6,009 bases of DNA from Streptomyces sp. NRRL F-4489 (GTDB lineage: Bacteria; Actinomycetota; Actinomycetes; Streptomycetales; Streptomycetaceae), in contig NZ_LLZI01000094.1 of NCBI RefSeq assembly GCF_001509485.1, positions 1 through 6,009 on the forward strand, in the 5' to 3' direction. Positions 1 to 5,208 of the stretch are shown piece by piece. Within the stretch, counting starts at the first letter, position 1; each line of letters begins with the position of its first letter. The position numbers and the translations under genes were made by a program. A model generated the notes under the pieces. It was not told where the DNA came from. It searched no databases and saw only the letters and a program-made list of their open reading frames with translations.

Positions 1-4
1 CCCT

Positions 5-34
5 TTGACAGGTCCCCGCCCACCCTTCCATACT
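5..34 (+). promoter_or_regulatory. Sigma-70-type promoter of the ABC/GntR operon
   Basis: A perfect -35 hexamer TTGACA (5-10) is followed after 18 bp by CATACT (29-34), which matches the TATAAT consensus at 4 of 6 positions. The stretch is AT-rich for this genome and lies directly before the first gene. Transcription would begin near 41, giving a leader of about 30 nt. Seen in sequence; use as a promoter is inferred. Confidence 0.7.
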
Positions 35-40
35 CATTCC

Positions 41-54
41 ACTAATGAACTAGT
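41..54. promoter_or_regulatory. Candidate GntR operator over the transcription start
   Basis: Half-sites ACTA (41-44) and TAGT (51-54) form an inverted repeat with a 6-bp spacer; an 8-bp palindrome AACTAGTT (48-55) overlaps the right half. It sits between the -10 box and the ribosome binding site, where a bound dimer would block initiation. The obvious ligand is the GntR-family protein encoded at 2265-2657. Assignment of the site to that protein is inference. Confidence 0.5.
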
Positions 55-71
55 TAAAGGGGGGACTCAGC

Positions 72-1115
72 GTGCACGACACCGGCCCCGCCCCGGGCCC
101 CTGGGCGATCGAGGCGGAGAATCTGTCGAAGCGGTTCCGGCGGCGGTGGGCGCTCCAGGAGTGCTCGTTCCGCGTACCGGCCGGCCGGATCTGCGCCATG
201 GTCGGCCCGAACGGCGCCGGCAAGAGCACGTTCCTGGGCATCGCCGCCCGGCTCGTGCAGCCGACCACCGGCAGCCTGCGGCTGTGCGGCGTCCCGGTCT
301 CCGACCCCGCCGTCATGGGCCGCGTCGCCTACCTCGCGCAGGATAAGCCGCTCTACCCGCGCTTCTCGGTCGCCGACACCCTGCGCCTGGGCCGCGAGCT
401 GAACCCGCGCTGGGACCAGGCGCTGGCCGAACGGATCGTCCGCTCCGGCGACATCCCGCTGGCCGCCCGGGTCGGCACGCTCTCCGGGGGCCAGCGCACC
501 CGCGTCGCGTTCGCCCTCGCCTTCGGCAAGCGGCCCGACCTGCTGCTGCTCGACGAGCCGATGTCCGACCTGGACCCGCTGGCCCGGGACGAGCTGTCCG
601 GGCTGCTGATGGCCGAGGCCGCCGAGCACGGCACCACGGTCCTGATGTCCTCCCACATGCTGTCCGAGGTGGAGGAGATGTGCGACCACCTCCTCGTCCT
701 GGCCGGCGGCCGGCTGCGGATGGCCGGTCCGGCGGACGCGCTGGTGCCCGCGCACACCCTGGTGACCGGGCTGGCGGTCGGCGGCCGGGTGCCGCCGGAG
801 CTGGCCGAGCGGCACACCGTCGTCGAGGCGCGGGTCAGCGGGCGGCAGTTCAGCGCGCTGGTGCGGCCGTCGGGGCCGCTGGCCTCCGGCCCCGGGGCCG
901 GAGGGACGGGCGAGAGCGGCGGGACCGGCGCCTGGGAGACCATGTCGCCCAGCCTGGAGGAGGTCCTGCTGGCCTGTATGCGCGCACCGGACGCCCCCGC
1001 ACTGCTCCTGGATGACTCCGGAGCGGATGGCTCCGGGACGTACGCGTCGGGGACAGACGCGTCGGGGCCGGATGAGCCCGGGTCGGACGAGCCCCGGAAG
1101 GAGACCGCGGCATGA
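72..1115 (+). CDS. ABC transporter ATP-binding protein
   Basis: 347-residue nucleotide-binding subunit expected at the inner face of the membrane, where ATP hydrolysis drives the permease encoded next. Visible motifs: Walker A GPNGAGKST (about 45-53), Q-loop Gln90, signature LSGGQ (137-141), Walker B LLLLDEP (157-163), D-loop SDLD (165-168) and switch His195. All catalytic residues are intact. The GTG start at 72 is chosen because AAAGGGGGG (56-64) lies at a good distance upstream. Residues about 220-347 form a C-terminal extension; residues 314-341 are an acidic tail of five-residue repeats of the type D-x-S-G-T/A. The stop overlaps the permease start as ATGA, indicating translational coupling. 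The family resembles ATPases of GntR/YtrA-linked exporters; the substrate cannot be read from sequence, and drug, peptide or envelope-stress roles are all possible. Confidence 0.93.
   Translation: MHDTGPAPGPWAIEAENLSKRFRRRWALQECSFRVPAGRICAMVGPNGAGKSTFLGIAARLVQPTTGSLRLCGVPVSDPAVMGRVAYLAQDKPLYPRFSVADTLRLGRELNPRWDQALAERIVRSGDIPLAARVGTLSGGQRTRVAFALAFGKRPDLLLLDEPMSDLDPLARDELSGLLMAEAAEHGTTVLMSSHMLSEVEEMCDHLLVLAGGRLRMAGPADALVPAHTLVTGLAVGGRVPPELAERHTVVEARVSGRQFSALVRPSGPLASGPGAGGTGESGGTGAWETMSPSLEEVLLACMRAPDAPALLLDDSGADGSGTYASGTDASGPDEPGSDEPRKETAA
1011..1094 (+). repeat. 15-bp tandem repeats inside the ABC ATPase tail
   Basis: About five and a half imperfect 15-bp units encode the pentapeptides DDSGA, DGSGT, YASGT, DASGP, DEPGS and a partial DEP. 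The array is in frame, so unit gain or loss would keep the protein intact. The encoded tail is acidic, Ser/Gly-rich and probably disordered. Confidence 0.75.
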
Positions 1116-2095
1116 CCACCGCCACCACCCCCGAGGCCGGCACCGGCCGCGCCCCCGCCGGCTCCGGCGCGCTGCACGGCACCCTGTGGCTGGTCTGGCG
1201 CCGCCACCGCACCGCGCTGCTCGCCGGCGTCCTGGCCACCCTCGCCGCCTGCGCGGTCTTCTCGTACCAGCGGATCGGGCTGATGGGCTTCCTCGGCGGG
1301 CACGACGCCGGGGCCGACGCGCTCGCGGACGAGTTCCGGACCCGATTCGGCTCGGACTTCCAGGGCGATATCGGCTTCCTCCAGTACGTCCCGGTCGTGG
1401 TCGCCGTCTTCCTCGGCGCCCCGCTGATCGCCTCCGAGCTCGAACGCGGCACCGTCCACCTGGTCACCACCCAGTCCGTGGGCCGCGGCCGCTGGCTGGC
1501 GACCACCCTCGCGCTGCCGCTGACACTGGTGACCGCCTGTACGACCCTGCTGGCGCTGGTCTTCCAGTGGCTCTGGACGCCGGCCCGCTCCCTGGTGGTG
1601 GGCGGCGACTGGCTCAACAGCGGGCCGTTCGAGGTCACCGGCCCGGTGCTGGCCGCCAAAACGCTCTTCCTGACGGCCTGCGGGATCGCGCTGGGGAAGC
1701 TGATCAAGCGGGTGGTGCCGGCGATGCTGGCGACCGCCTTCACCGCGGCGGCGGTCAGCGTGGTCTGGGGCGAGAAGATCGTCCCGCTGCTCGGCACCCC
1801 GCGCCGCCTCGTCTACCCGTACGACGGCGACGGCCCGCGCCTGCCGTCGGACGCGGTGAACTTCGACGACTGGGTGGCCACCGCCGACGGCCGCCTGTAC
1901 GGCTTCGGCACCTGCGTCCACGACGCGAACCCGGACGCCTGCCGGGCCAAGCTGGGCATCGTCAACCACGTCACCGAGTACTTCTCCTACGACCAGATGG
2001 CGGGGATGCAGTGGCGCGCGGCGGGGATCCTGCTGGCGCTGGCCGCGGCGGTGCTGGCGTTCGTGGTGTGGCGGGCCCGCAGGCGGCCGCTCTGA
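1112..2095 (+). CDS. ABC transporter membrane permease (ABC-2 type)
   Basis: 327-residue integral membrane protein that should form the transport channel with the ATPase just upstream. About six hydrophobic segments are visible (near 35-52, 89-107, 128-152, 178-196, 200-222 and 303-321). The stretch ASELERGTVHLVTTQSVGRG after the second segment matches the E-x-G-T ... T-Q-S-V-x-R pattern I associate with actinobacterial ABC-2 permeases, and LGKLIKR marks a cytoplasmic turn. Two long loops (53-88 and about 223-302) probably face outside; the second holds Cys268 and Cys277, which could form a disulfide. The ATG is preceded by a strong GGAAGGAG (1096-1103) and overlaps the previous stop. Intact, with codon use like its neighbours. 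Substrate and direction unknown; export is the likelier mode for this family. Confidence 0.88.
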   Translation: MTTATTPEAGTGRAPAGSGALHGTLWLVWRRHRTALLAGVLATLAACAVFSYQRIGLMGFLGGHDAGADALADEFRTRFGSDFQGDIGFLQYVPVVVAVFLGAPLIASELERGTVHLVTTQSVGRGRWLATTLALPLTLVTACTTLLALVFQWLWTPARSLVVGGDWLNSGPFEVTGPVLAAKTLFLTACGIALGKLIKRVVPAMLATAFTAAAVSVVWGEKIVPLLGTPRRLVYPYDGDGPRLPSDAVNFDDWVATADGRLYGFGTCVHDANPDACRAKLGIVNHVTEYFSYDQMAGMQWRAAGILLALAAAVLAFVVWRARRRPL

Positions 2096-2125
2096 ACGGC
2101 CGCCGGCCGCGGCCCGGAGGGCGCT

Positions 2126-2154
2126 TTGACACCCGCCCGGGGCGGCCCGATCAT
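2126..2154 (+). promoter_or_regulatory. Possible separate promoter for the GntR gene
   Basis: TTGACA (2126-2131), 17 bp, then GATCAT (2149-2154), 4 of 6 matches to TATAAT. It lies 30 bp past the permease stop and would give a leader of about 100 nt. No copy of the ACTA/TAGT operator seen at 41-54 is present here. GATC-ATC-GATC (2149-2159) is a small palindrome overlapping the -10 box. Confidence 0.4.
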
Positions 2155-2193
2155 CGATCAGTCGACGGGCGCGGGCCCCGGGCGGAAACCGGT

Positions 2194-2234
2194 CCTACGG
2201 GGGCGGGACCCGGCTCCACGGGGGCGGCCCCCGG
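2194..2234 (+). repeat. Two 21-bp direct repeats in the GntR leader
   Basis: Adjacent copies (about 2194-2213 and 2215-2234) share the core ACGGGGGCGG followed by an MCCCGG-like end, with a degenerate third copy after 2235. Each can fold as a small GC hairpin. The 169-bp gap between permease and GntR gene contains no convincing coding sequence. Confidence 0.5.
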
Positions 2235-2264
2235 CACCGGGGCGGGCACAAAGGCAGAGAGGCG

Positions 2265-2657
2265 GTGAGCGCCGTGGAATTCCGGATCGACCGCCGCAGC
2301 GGCGTCGCCACCTACCTCCAGATCGTCCAGCAGGTCCAGCAGGCGCTGCGGCTGGGCATCCTGGTGGAGGGCGACCGGCTGCCCACGGCCGCGCAGGTCG
2401 CCGCCACCACCAAGGTCAACCCCAACACCACGCTCAAGGCGTACCGCGAGCTGGAGCGGGAGGGCCTGGTCGAACCGCGCCCGGGGCTCGGCACGTTCGT
2501 CAGCCGCACCCTGGCCCGGCCCGACTCGGCCGCGCACGCCGTCCTGCGCGAGGACCTGCGCGCCTGGATGGACCGCGCCCGCGCCGAGGGCCTGGAGCGG
2601 GAGGACGTCCGGGCGCTGCTGAACTCGGTGGTGGAGGAGCGGTTTCCGGAGGGGTGA
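2265..2657 (+). CDS. GntR-family transcriptional regulator, YtrA-like
   Basis: 130-residue DNA-binding protein. Residues about 14-82 form the GntR winged helix: SGVATYLQIVQQV, GDRLPTAAQVAA, then the recognition segment VNPNTTLKAYRELEREGLV and the wing GLGTFVS. The remaining 45 residues are only a short helical dimerisation piece with no ligand-binding FCD or UTRA domain, and this small size is typical of the YtrA subgroup, which usually represses an adjacent ABC transporter operon. Here the regulator lies last rather than first. GTG 2265 is chosen with AAGG (2251-2254) 10 nt upstream; GTG 2274 is a possible alternative start, since GAGAGG (2257-2262) is better spaced for it. Likely target: the operator at 41-54. 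Inducer unknown, in related systems often cell-envelope antibiotics. Confidence 0.9.
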   Translation: MSAVEFRIDRRSGVATYLQIVQQVQQALRLGILVEGDRLPTAAQVAATTKVNPNTTLKAYRELEREGLVEPRPGLGTFVSRTLARPDSAAHAVLREDLRAWMDRARAEGLEREDVRALLNSVVEERFPEG

Positions 2658-2660
2658 GTT

Positions 2661-2683
2661 CCCCGGGGGGCGAGTCCCCGGGG
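2661..2683. terminator. Hairpin after the GntR stop
   Basis: Perfect 8-bp stem CCCCGGGG (2661-2668 with 2676-2683) around a 7-nt loop, starting 3 nt after the GntR stop codon. There is no T-tract, which is common for Streptomyces terminators. Both arms are themselves palindromic, so other foldings are possible. Confidence 0.5.
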
Positions 2684-2725
2684 GCGTGTGTACGGGGGCG
2701 GGGGCTGCTCCCCGGTGGGTACGGG

Positions 2726-2748
2726 GGCGAGCCCCTGGGCGGCTCGCC
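2726..2748. terminator. Hairpin after the histidine kinase stop
   Basis: Perfect 8-bp stem GGCGAGCC (2726-2733) with GGCTCGCC (2741-2748), loop of 7 nt, placed one base beyond the minus-strand stop codon at 2750-2752. It has the same stem and loop sizes as the hairpin after the GntR gene. It probably ends kinase transcripts and can also act on plus-strand read-through. No T-tract. Confidence 0.55.
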
Positions 2749-2749
2749 G

Positions 2750-4102
2750 TCAGCCCCGCCGCCCGGCGCGCGCCTCCTCCGTACCGCCGCCCCCGTCCGG
2801 GCCGGGCTCCGGGCCGGGACCCGAACCCGTACCCGAACCCGGCTCCGATCCCTGCTCCGGCCGCCCCCGCTCCCGATACCGCGCCCCCCGCAGATCCACC
2901 GTCGCCTGCGCCCCGCCGCCCGGCGGATTGGCGAAGCTCAGCCCGGCGCCCAGCACCCGCGCCTGCCCGGCCGCGATGGTCAGCCCCAGGCCCAGCCCGG
3001 CCCCGCCCGCGCCCGTACGGAACCGCTGCGGCCCGTGCGCCAGCAGCTCCTCCGGGAAACCGGGGCCAGCATCCCGCACCCGTATCAGCCCGTCGTCGAC
3101 CTCCACCGTCACCGGGGCGGCACCGTGCCGCCGGGCGTTGCTGATCAGGTTGACCAGGATCCGTTCGACCCGGCGCGGATCGGTCTCCACCAGCCCGTCC
3201 GCCGCGACGCGCACCCGCACCTCCCCGTCGCCGTCCGCCGCGGCCGCCCGGGACGCGCCAGGGGCGGCGCCCGCGACGGCCCGTCGCACCAGCTCACCCA
3301 GCGGCCGTATCTCCCGGTCCGCCTCCTCGGTGCGGGCGTCCAGCCGGGCCACCTCCAGGACGTCCTCCATCAGCCCGCGCACCCGCTCGGCCCGCTCGCG
3401 GACCATCTCGGCGGGCCGGGACGGCGGCAGCAGCCCGGCCGCGGCGACCAGCCCGGCGACCGGGGTGCGCAGTTCGTGGGCGATGTTCGCGGTGACGTCC
3501 CGCTCGGCCTTCAGGCGGCCGGCGAGCGCCTCGGCCATGGTGTTCACGGCGGCGGTGAGCTGCGCGATCTCGTCGTTCCCGGTGCCCGGCAGGCGCGCGC
3601 CCAGATCACCCTCGGCGATCCGCTGGGCGGTCGCCGCGGACCTTGTCAGCCGCCGCCCGAGCCGGTGCGCGACCAGCAGCCCGACCAGGCAGCCCAGCCC
3701 CGTACCGGCCGCGCCGGCCCCCCACAGCATCCGGTCCAGCGCTGCCACGGTCTGCTGTTCGCGCTGGTAGGAACGTTTCAGCGCGACGATGTCCGGGCCC
3801 AGCTTGGCCGCCGCCCACAGATACGGCGTCCGGCCGTCCTGCTCCAGGTAGACGCCGCGCCGGCCGCGCTCGGCCAGCTGCTTCAAGGGGCCCGGCAGGT
3901 CCGGCGGGTTGATCATCCCGCGCCCGGTGTCGATCCCGGCCGCGCGGTCCTGCACGGCGGTCTGGAGCCGGCTGTCGATGGAGTGCCCGGCGAGGTCGAG
4001 CTGCGCGTTGACGGTGCGGTGGTGGACGAGCACGCCGACGAGGACCGCGACCACCGCGGCGGTGGCGGCGATCGCGATACCGATCTTGGCGCGCAGGCCC
4101 AT
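2750..4102 (-). CDS. Membrane sensor histidine kinase without an adjacent response regulator
   Basis: 450-residue two-component sensor. Order: membrane helix 1 (about 7-26), a sensor region outside the cell (27-125), membrane helix 2 (about 126-146), HAMP linker (about 147-199), H-box NIAHELRTP with phospho-acceptor His209, N-box LVNLISNARRH (Asn318, Asn322), G1 box RDAGPGF (Asp344), and G2 box GAGLGLGLTI (369-375). All kinase motifs are intact. The start is firm: an in-frame TAA lies two codons upstream of the ATG; Shine-Dalgarno pairing is weak (only ACGG-type). The last 43 residues are a low-complexity Gly/Pro/Ser/Glu tail made by hexanucleotide repeats. The lipoprotein gene lies 137 bp upstream on the same strand. 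No receiver-domain gene flanks it on either side, so the phosphotransfer partner must be encoded elsewhere. Signal unknown; cell-envelope state is a reasonable guess from family resemblance. Confidence 0.93.
   Translation of the reverse strand: MGLRAKIGIAIAATAAVVAVLVGVLVHHRTVNAQLDLAGHSIDSRLQTAVQDRAAGIDTGRGMINPPDLPGPLKQLAERGRRGVYLEQDGRTPYLWAAAKLGPDIVALKRSYQREQQTVAALDRMLWGAGAAGTGLGCLVGLLVAHRLGRRLTRSAATAQRIAEGDLGARLPGTGNDEIAQLTAAVNTMAEALAGRLKAERDVTANIAHELRTPVAGLVAAAGLLPPSRPAEMVRERAERVRGLMEDVLEVARLDARTEEADREIRPLGELVRRAVAGAAPGASRAAAADGDGEVRVRVAADGLVETDPRRVERILVNLISNARRHGAAPVTVEVDDGLIRVRDAGPGFPEELLAHGPQRFRTGAGGAGLGLGLTIAAGQARVLGAGLSFANPPGGGAQATVDLRGARYRERGRPEQGSEPGSGTGSGPGPEPGPDGGGGTEEARAGRRG
2817..2852 (-). 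repeat. Hexanucleotide tandem repeats in the kinase tail
   Basis: Six consecutive plus-strand hexamers, GGACCC, GAACCC, GTACCC, GAACCC, GGCTCC and GATCCC, read on the minus strand as Gly/Ser/Thr/Pro dipeptides (PGSGTGSGPG region, residues about 418-431). The array lies beyond the ATPase core, so length change would be tolerated. Confidence 0.7.
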
Positions 4103-4239
4103 CCGTTACCGTCCCGTCCGTTCCTGTCGTCCTGTTCGTCCTGTCGTACTGCTGCCGTCGCCCCGTTTCCCCCGTGGTCTCCGCGTTCCCCCGCCGCCCC
4201 CGCTCACCGGTACCGGCCGCTCACCCCCGTCCGGCCGGC
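4103..4239 (-). other. Gap between lipoprotein and kinase genes with GGAC repeats and a hairpin
   Basis: No gene is seen in these 137 bp. Next to the lipoprotein stop, CCGGCCG (4213-4219) and CGGCCGG (4232-4238) can pair as a 7-bp stem with a 12-nt loop, a possible weak terminator or processing site; CCGGTACCGG (4207-4216) is an overlapping palindrome. Nearer the kinase start (4106-4150) the minus strand carries several GGAC/AGGAC motifs. No clear -35/-10 pair was found, so the kinase may depend on read-through from the lipoprotein gene. Confidence 0.45.
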
Positions 4240-4722
4240 TCACACATCCGGCAGGTGCAGACTCACCCGCCCCAGCTCGGCGGCCTTCTCCCCGCGCAGC
4301 TGCGGCGCCACCACCCCGGCACTGGAGTAGTACGCGAACCCCGGCTGCCGCTGGAGCCCGCTCAGCGTGACCGTGACCTCGTACGGCTTGCGGACGCACG
4401 CCGGCGCGCACCAGGGCCCGGACAGCCCGCCGCGCGCCTGCGCGGTCGGCCCGCCCCACGAGTCCCAGCGCAGCCCGGTCAGCCGCGCCGAGTCGCCCAG
4501 GGGCAGGCTGTCGGGGCGCTGGAGCGGCCGGCCGGCGTCGCCCGCCGCGTACACCGGGCCGGTCCGCGCGGGCGGCGCCACCGCGGGCCCCTCGTCCCGC
4601 AGCAGCGGATCCGGCCCGCCGCACCCCGAGAGCACCGCGGAGAACGCCACCGCGAGCAGCACCACGGCCCCGACGACCCCGGCGGCCCACACGGCCCGGG
4701 TGGCGGCAGACGCTGATCTCAC
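4240..4722 (-). CDS. Small secreted lipoprotein, candidate partner of the sensor kinase
   Basis: 160-residue protein, absent from named families I can recall by symbol. The N-terminus has a short basic stretch (MRSASAATR), a hydrophobic segment (about 10-28) and the lipobox LSGC, so it should be exported, cleaved and lipid-anchored at the cysteine on the outer face of the membrane. The mature part holds LTGLRWDSWGGPTAQARG, then WCAPACVRKPYEVTVTLSG; the WGG, paired cysteines and V-T-L-S pattern resembles small secreted Streptomyces proteins of unknown function, probably a beta-rich fold with a disulfide. Start: GTG at 4722, chosen because GAGG (4729-4732 on the minus strand) is 6 nt upstream; a longer in-frame reading would bury the signal peptide. 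It precedes the kinase gene on the same strand. Lipoproteins CseA and AfsQ3 are linked to Streptomyces two-component systems, so a sensing accessory role is plausible but inferred. Confidence 0.82.
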   Translation of the reverse strand: MRSASAATRAVWAAGVVGAVVLLAVAFSAVLSGCGGPDPLLRDEGPAVAPPARTGPVYAAGDAGRPLQRPDSLPLGDSARLTGLRWDSWGGPTAQARGGLSGPWCAPACVRKPYEVTVTLSGLQRQPGFAYYSSAGVVAPQLRGEKAAELGRVSLHLPDV

Positions 4723-4742
4723 AACTTTCCTCGAACGACGAC

Positions 4743-4785
4743 GGGACGGCGGGACGGGACGGAAGGGGACGGGACAGGACAGGAC
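4743..4785. repeat. Pentanucleotide GGGAC/AGGAC tandem repeats
   Basis: Plus-strand GGGAC and AGGAC units occur in short back-to-back runs with a few interrupting bases (for example GGGAC GGGAC AGGAC AGGAC near 4766-4785). They fall in the probable untranslated leader of the lipoprotein gene. On the minus strand they read GTCCC/GTCCT. Confidence 0.6.
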
Positions 4786-4896
4786 GACGGAACCGGACGA
4801 CCGGATGGAGGGACTACCGGGGACCAGCTCTGGCACACCGGGCCGCACTGGCCGCACGGCCACACCGGCCGCCCCAACGCGCCCAGCGCCCCCACC

Positions 4897-4918
4897 TGCA
4901 CGCGTGACCCAGCGTGCA
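4897..4918. promoter_or_regulatory. Perfect 7-bp inverted repeat upstream of the lipoprotein gene
   Basis: Arms TGCACGC (4897-4903) and GCGTGCA (4912-4918) flank an 8-nt centre. The site is about 180 bp before the lipoprotein start and just downstream of the AT-rich island for minus-strand transcription. It could be an operator or an RNA hairpin in a leader; no binding protein can be named. Confidence 0.35.
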
Positions 4919-5027
4919 CGACCCCACACACCCATCCGCACACAAGAGCGAATTTCTGCTTCCCGACAAATGTAACGGCGCTCCCCGCGAACCAGCTTCC
5001 GAACGCTCCCGCCACCGTCCCCACCGG

Positions 5028-5073
5028 CCCGCCGGACGGACTTCCGCCGCCACCCGCCGGACGGGCCTCCGCC
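5028..5073. repeat. Two 21-bp direct repeats, period 25 bp
   Basis: Copies at 5028-5048 and 5053-5073 begin CCCGCCGGACGG and end TCCGCC, with 19 of 21 positions identical. They lie 30-75 bp before the presumed -35 of the MerR-family gene. Role unknown. Confidence 0.6.
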
Positions 5074-5102
5074 CCCGGCCCGCGGCCCGCCACCCCCCGG
5101 CC

Positions 5103-5133
5103 TTGACCCTCACGCCACGTCAGGCCCCACCCT
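5103..5133 (+). promoter_or_regulatory. MerR-type promoter/operator of the TipA-like gene
   Basis: TTGACC (5103-5108) serves as -35. Immediately after it, CCTCACG (5108-5114) and CGTCAGG (5118-5124) form an inverted repeat with one mismatch and a 3-bp centre. A -10 at 5128-5133 (CACCCT, weak) would leave a 19-bp spacer, the stretched geometry typical of promoters that MerR proteins activate by twisting DNA. The placement suggests autoregulation by the gene at 5209. A partial copy of the left end, with a second TTGACC, begins at 5131. The -10 is poor, so its exact position is uncertain. Confidence 0.5.
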
Positions 5134-5142
5134 TGACCCGCA

Positions 5143-5188
5143 CCCCAGGGGACAGCCCCTCCGCCCCCAGGGGGCCAGCCCCTCCGCC
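5143..5188. repeat. Two tandem GC-rich palindromic repeats
   Basis: CCCCAGGGGACAGCCCCTCC (5143-5162) is repeated as CCCCAGGGGGCCAGCCCCTC (5165-5184), each followed by a short CGCC-type end. Each copy can form a GGGG/CCCC hairpin. They lie in the leader of the TipA-like gene, just upstream of its ribosome binding site. Confidence 0.65.
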
Positions 5189-5208
5189 CGTTCACCGAAA
5201 GGCACACC

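Larger units (their letters stand above)
4723..5208. other. 486-bp divergent intergenic region
   Basis: No convincing gene is present on either strand. From left to right it holds the lipoprotein ribosome binding site, GGGAC-type pentamer repeats (4743-4785), a run of CCGCAC/CCACAC motifs (4833-4870), a 7-bp inverted repeat (4897-4918), the only AT-rich island of the region (4945-4975), two 21-bp repeats (5028-5073), a MerR-type operator (5103-5127) and two 23-24-bp GC repeats (5143-5188). The AT-rich island is the best place for the lipoprotein promoter on the minus strand (TACATT there resembles a -10 box), but no good -35 partner was found. Confidence 0.6.

Noticed and set aside
353..1969. 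Long minus-strand reading frame opposite the ABC genes
   Set aside because: It is a GC-bias shadow: low-complexity Arg/Gly/Ala composition, no domain, and it lies across two well-supported genes with intact motifs.
4103..4239. Remnant of a lost response regulator gene between lipoprotein and kinase
   Set aside because: No receiver or winged-helix residues can be read in any frame; the stretch is short repeats and a hairpin.
2126..4330. Long plus-strand reading frame of 734 codons
   Set aside because: It crosses the GntR gene in another frame and the whole kinase on the opposite strand; the product is Pro/Arg/Gly-rich with no recognisable fold.
4240..4941. Longer start for the lipoprotein at 4941
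   Set aside because: It would add about 73 Arg/Pro/Ser-rich residues before the signal peptide, incompatible with export, and ignores the well-placed GAGG before GTG 4722.
4955..5010. ECF sigma factor promoter (GGAAG ... GTT on the minus strand)
   Set aside because: The -35 deviates from GGAAC and the 19-bp distance to GTT is not a clear match, so I list only the AT-rich island without assigning a sigma factor.
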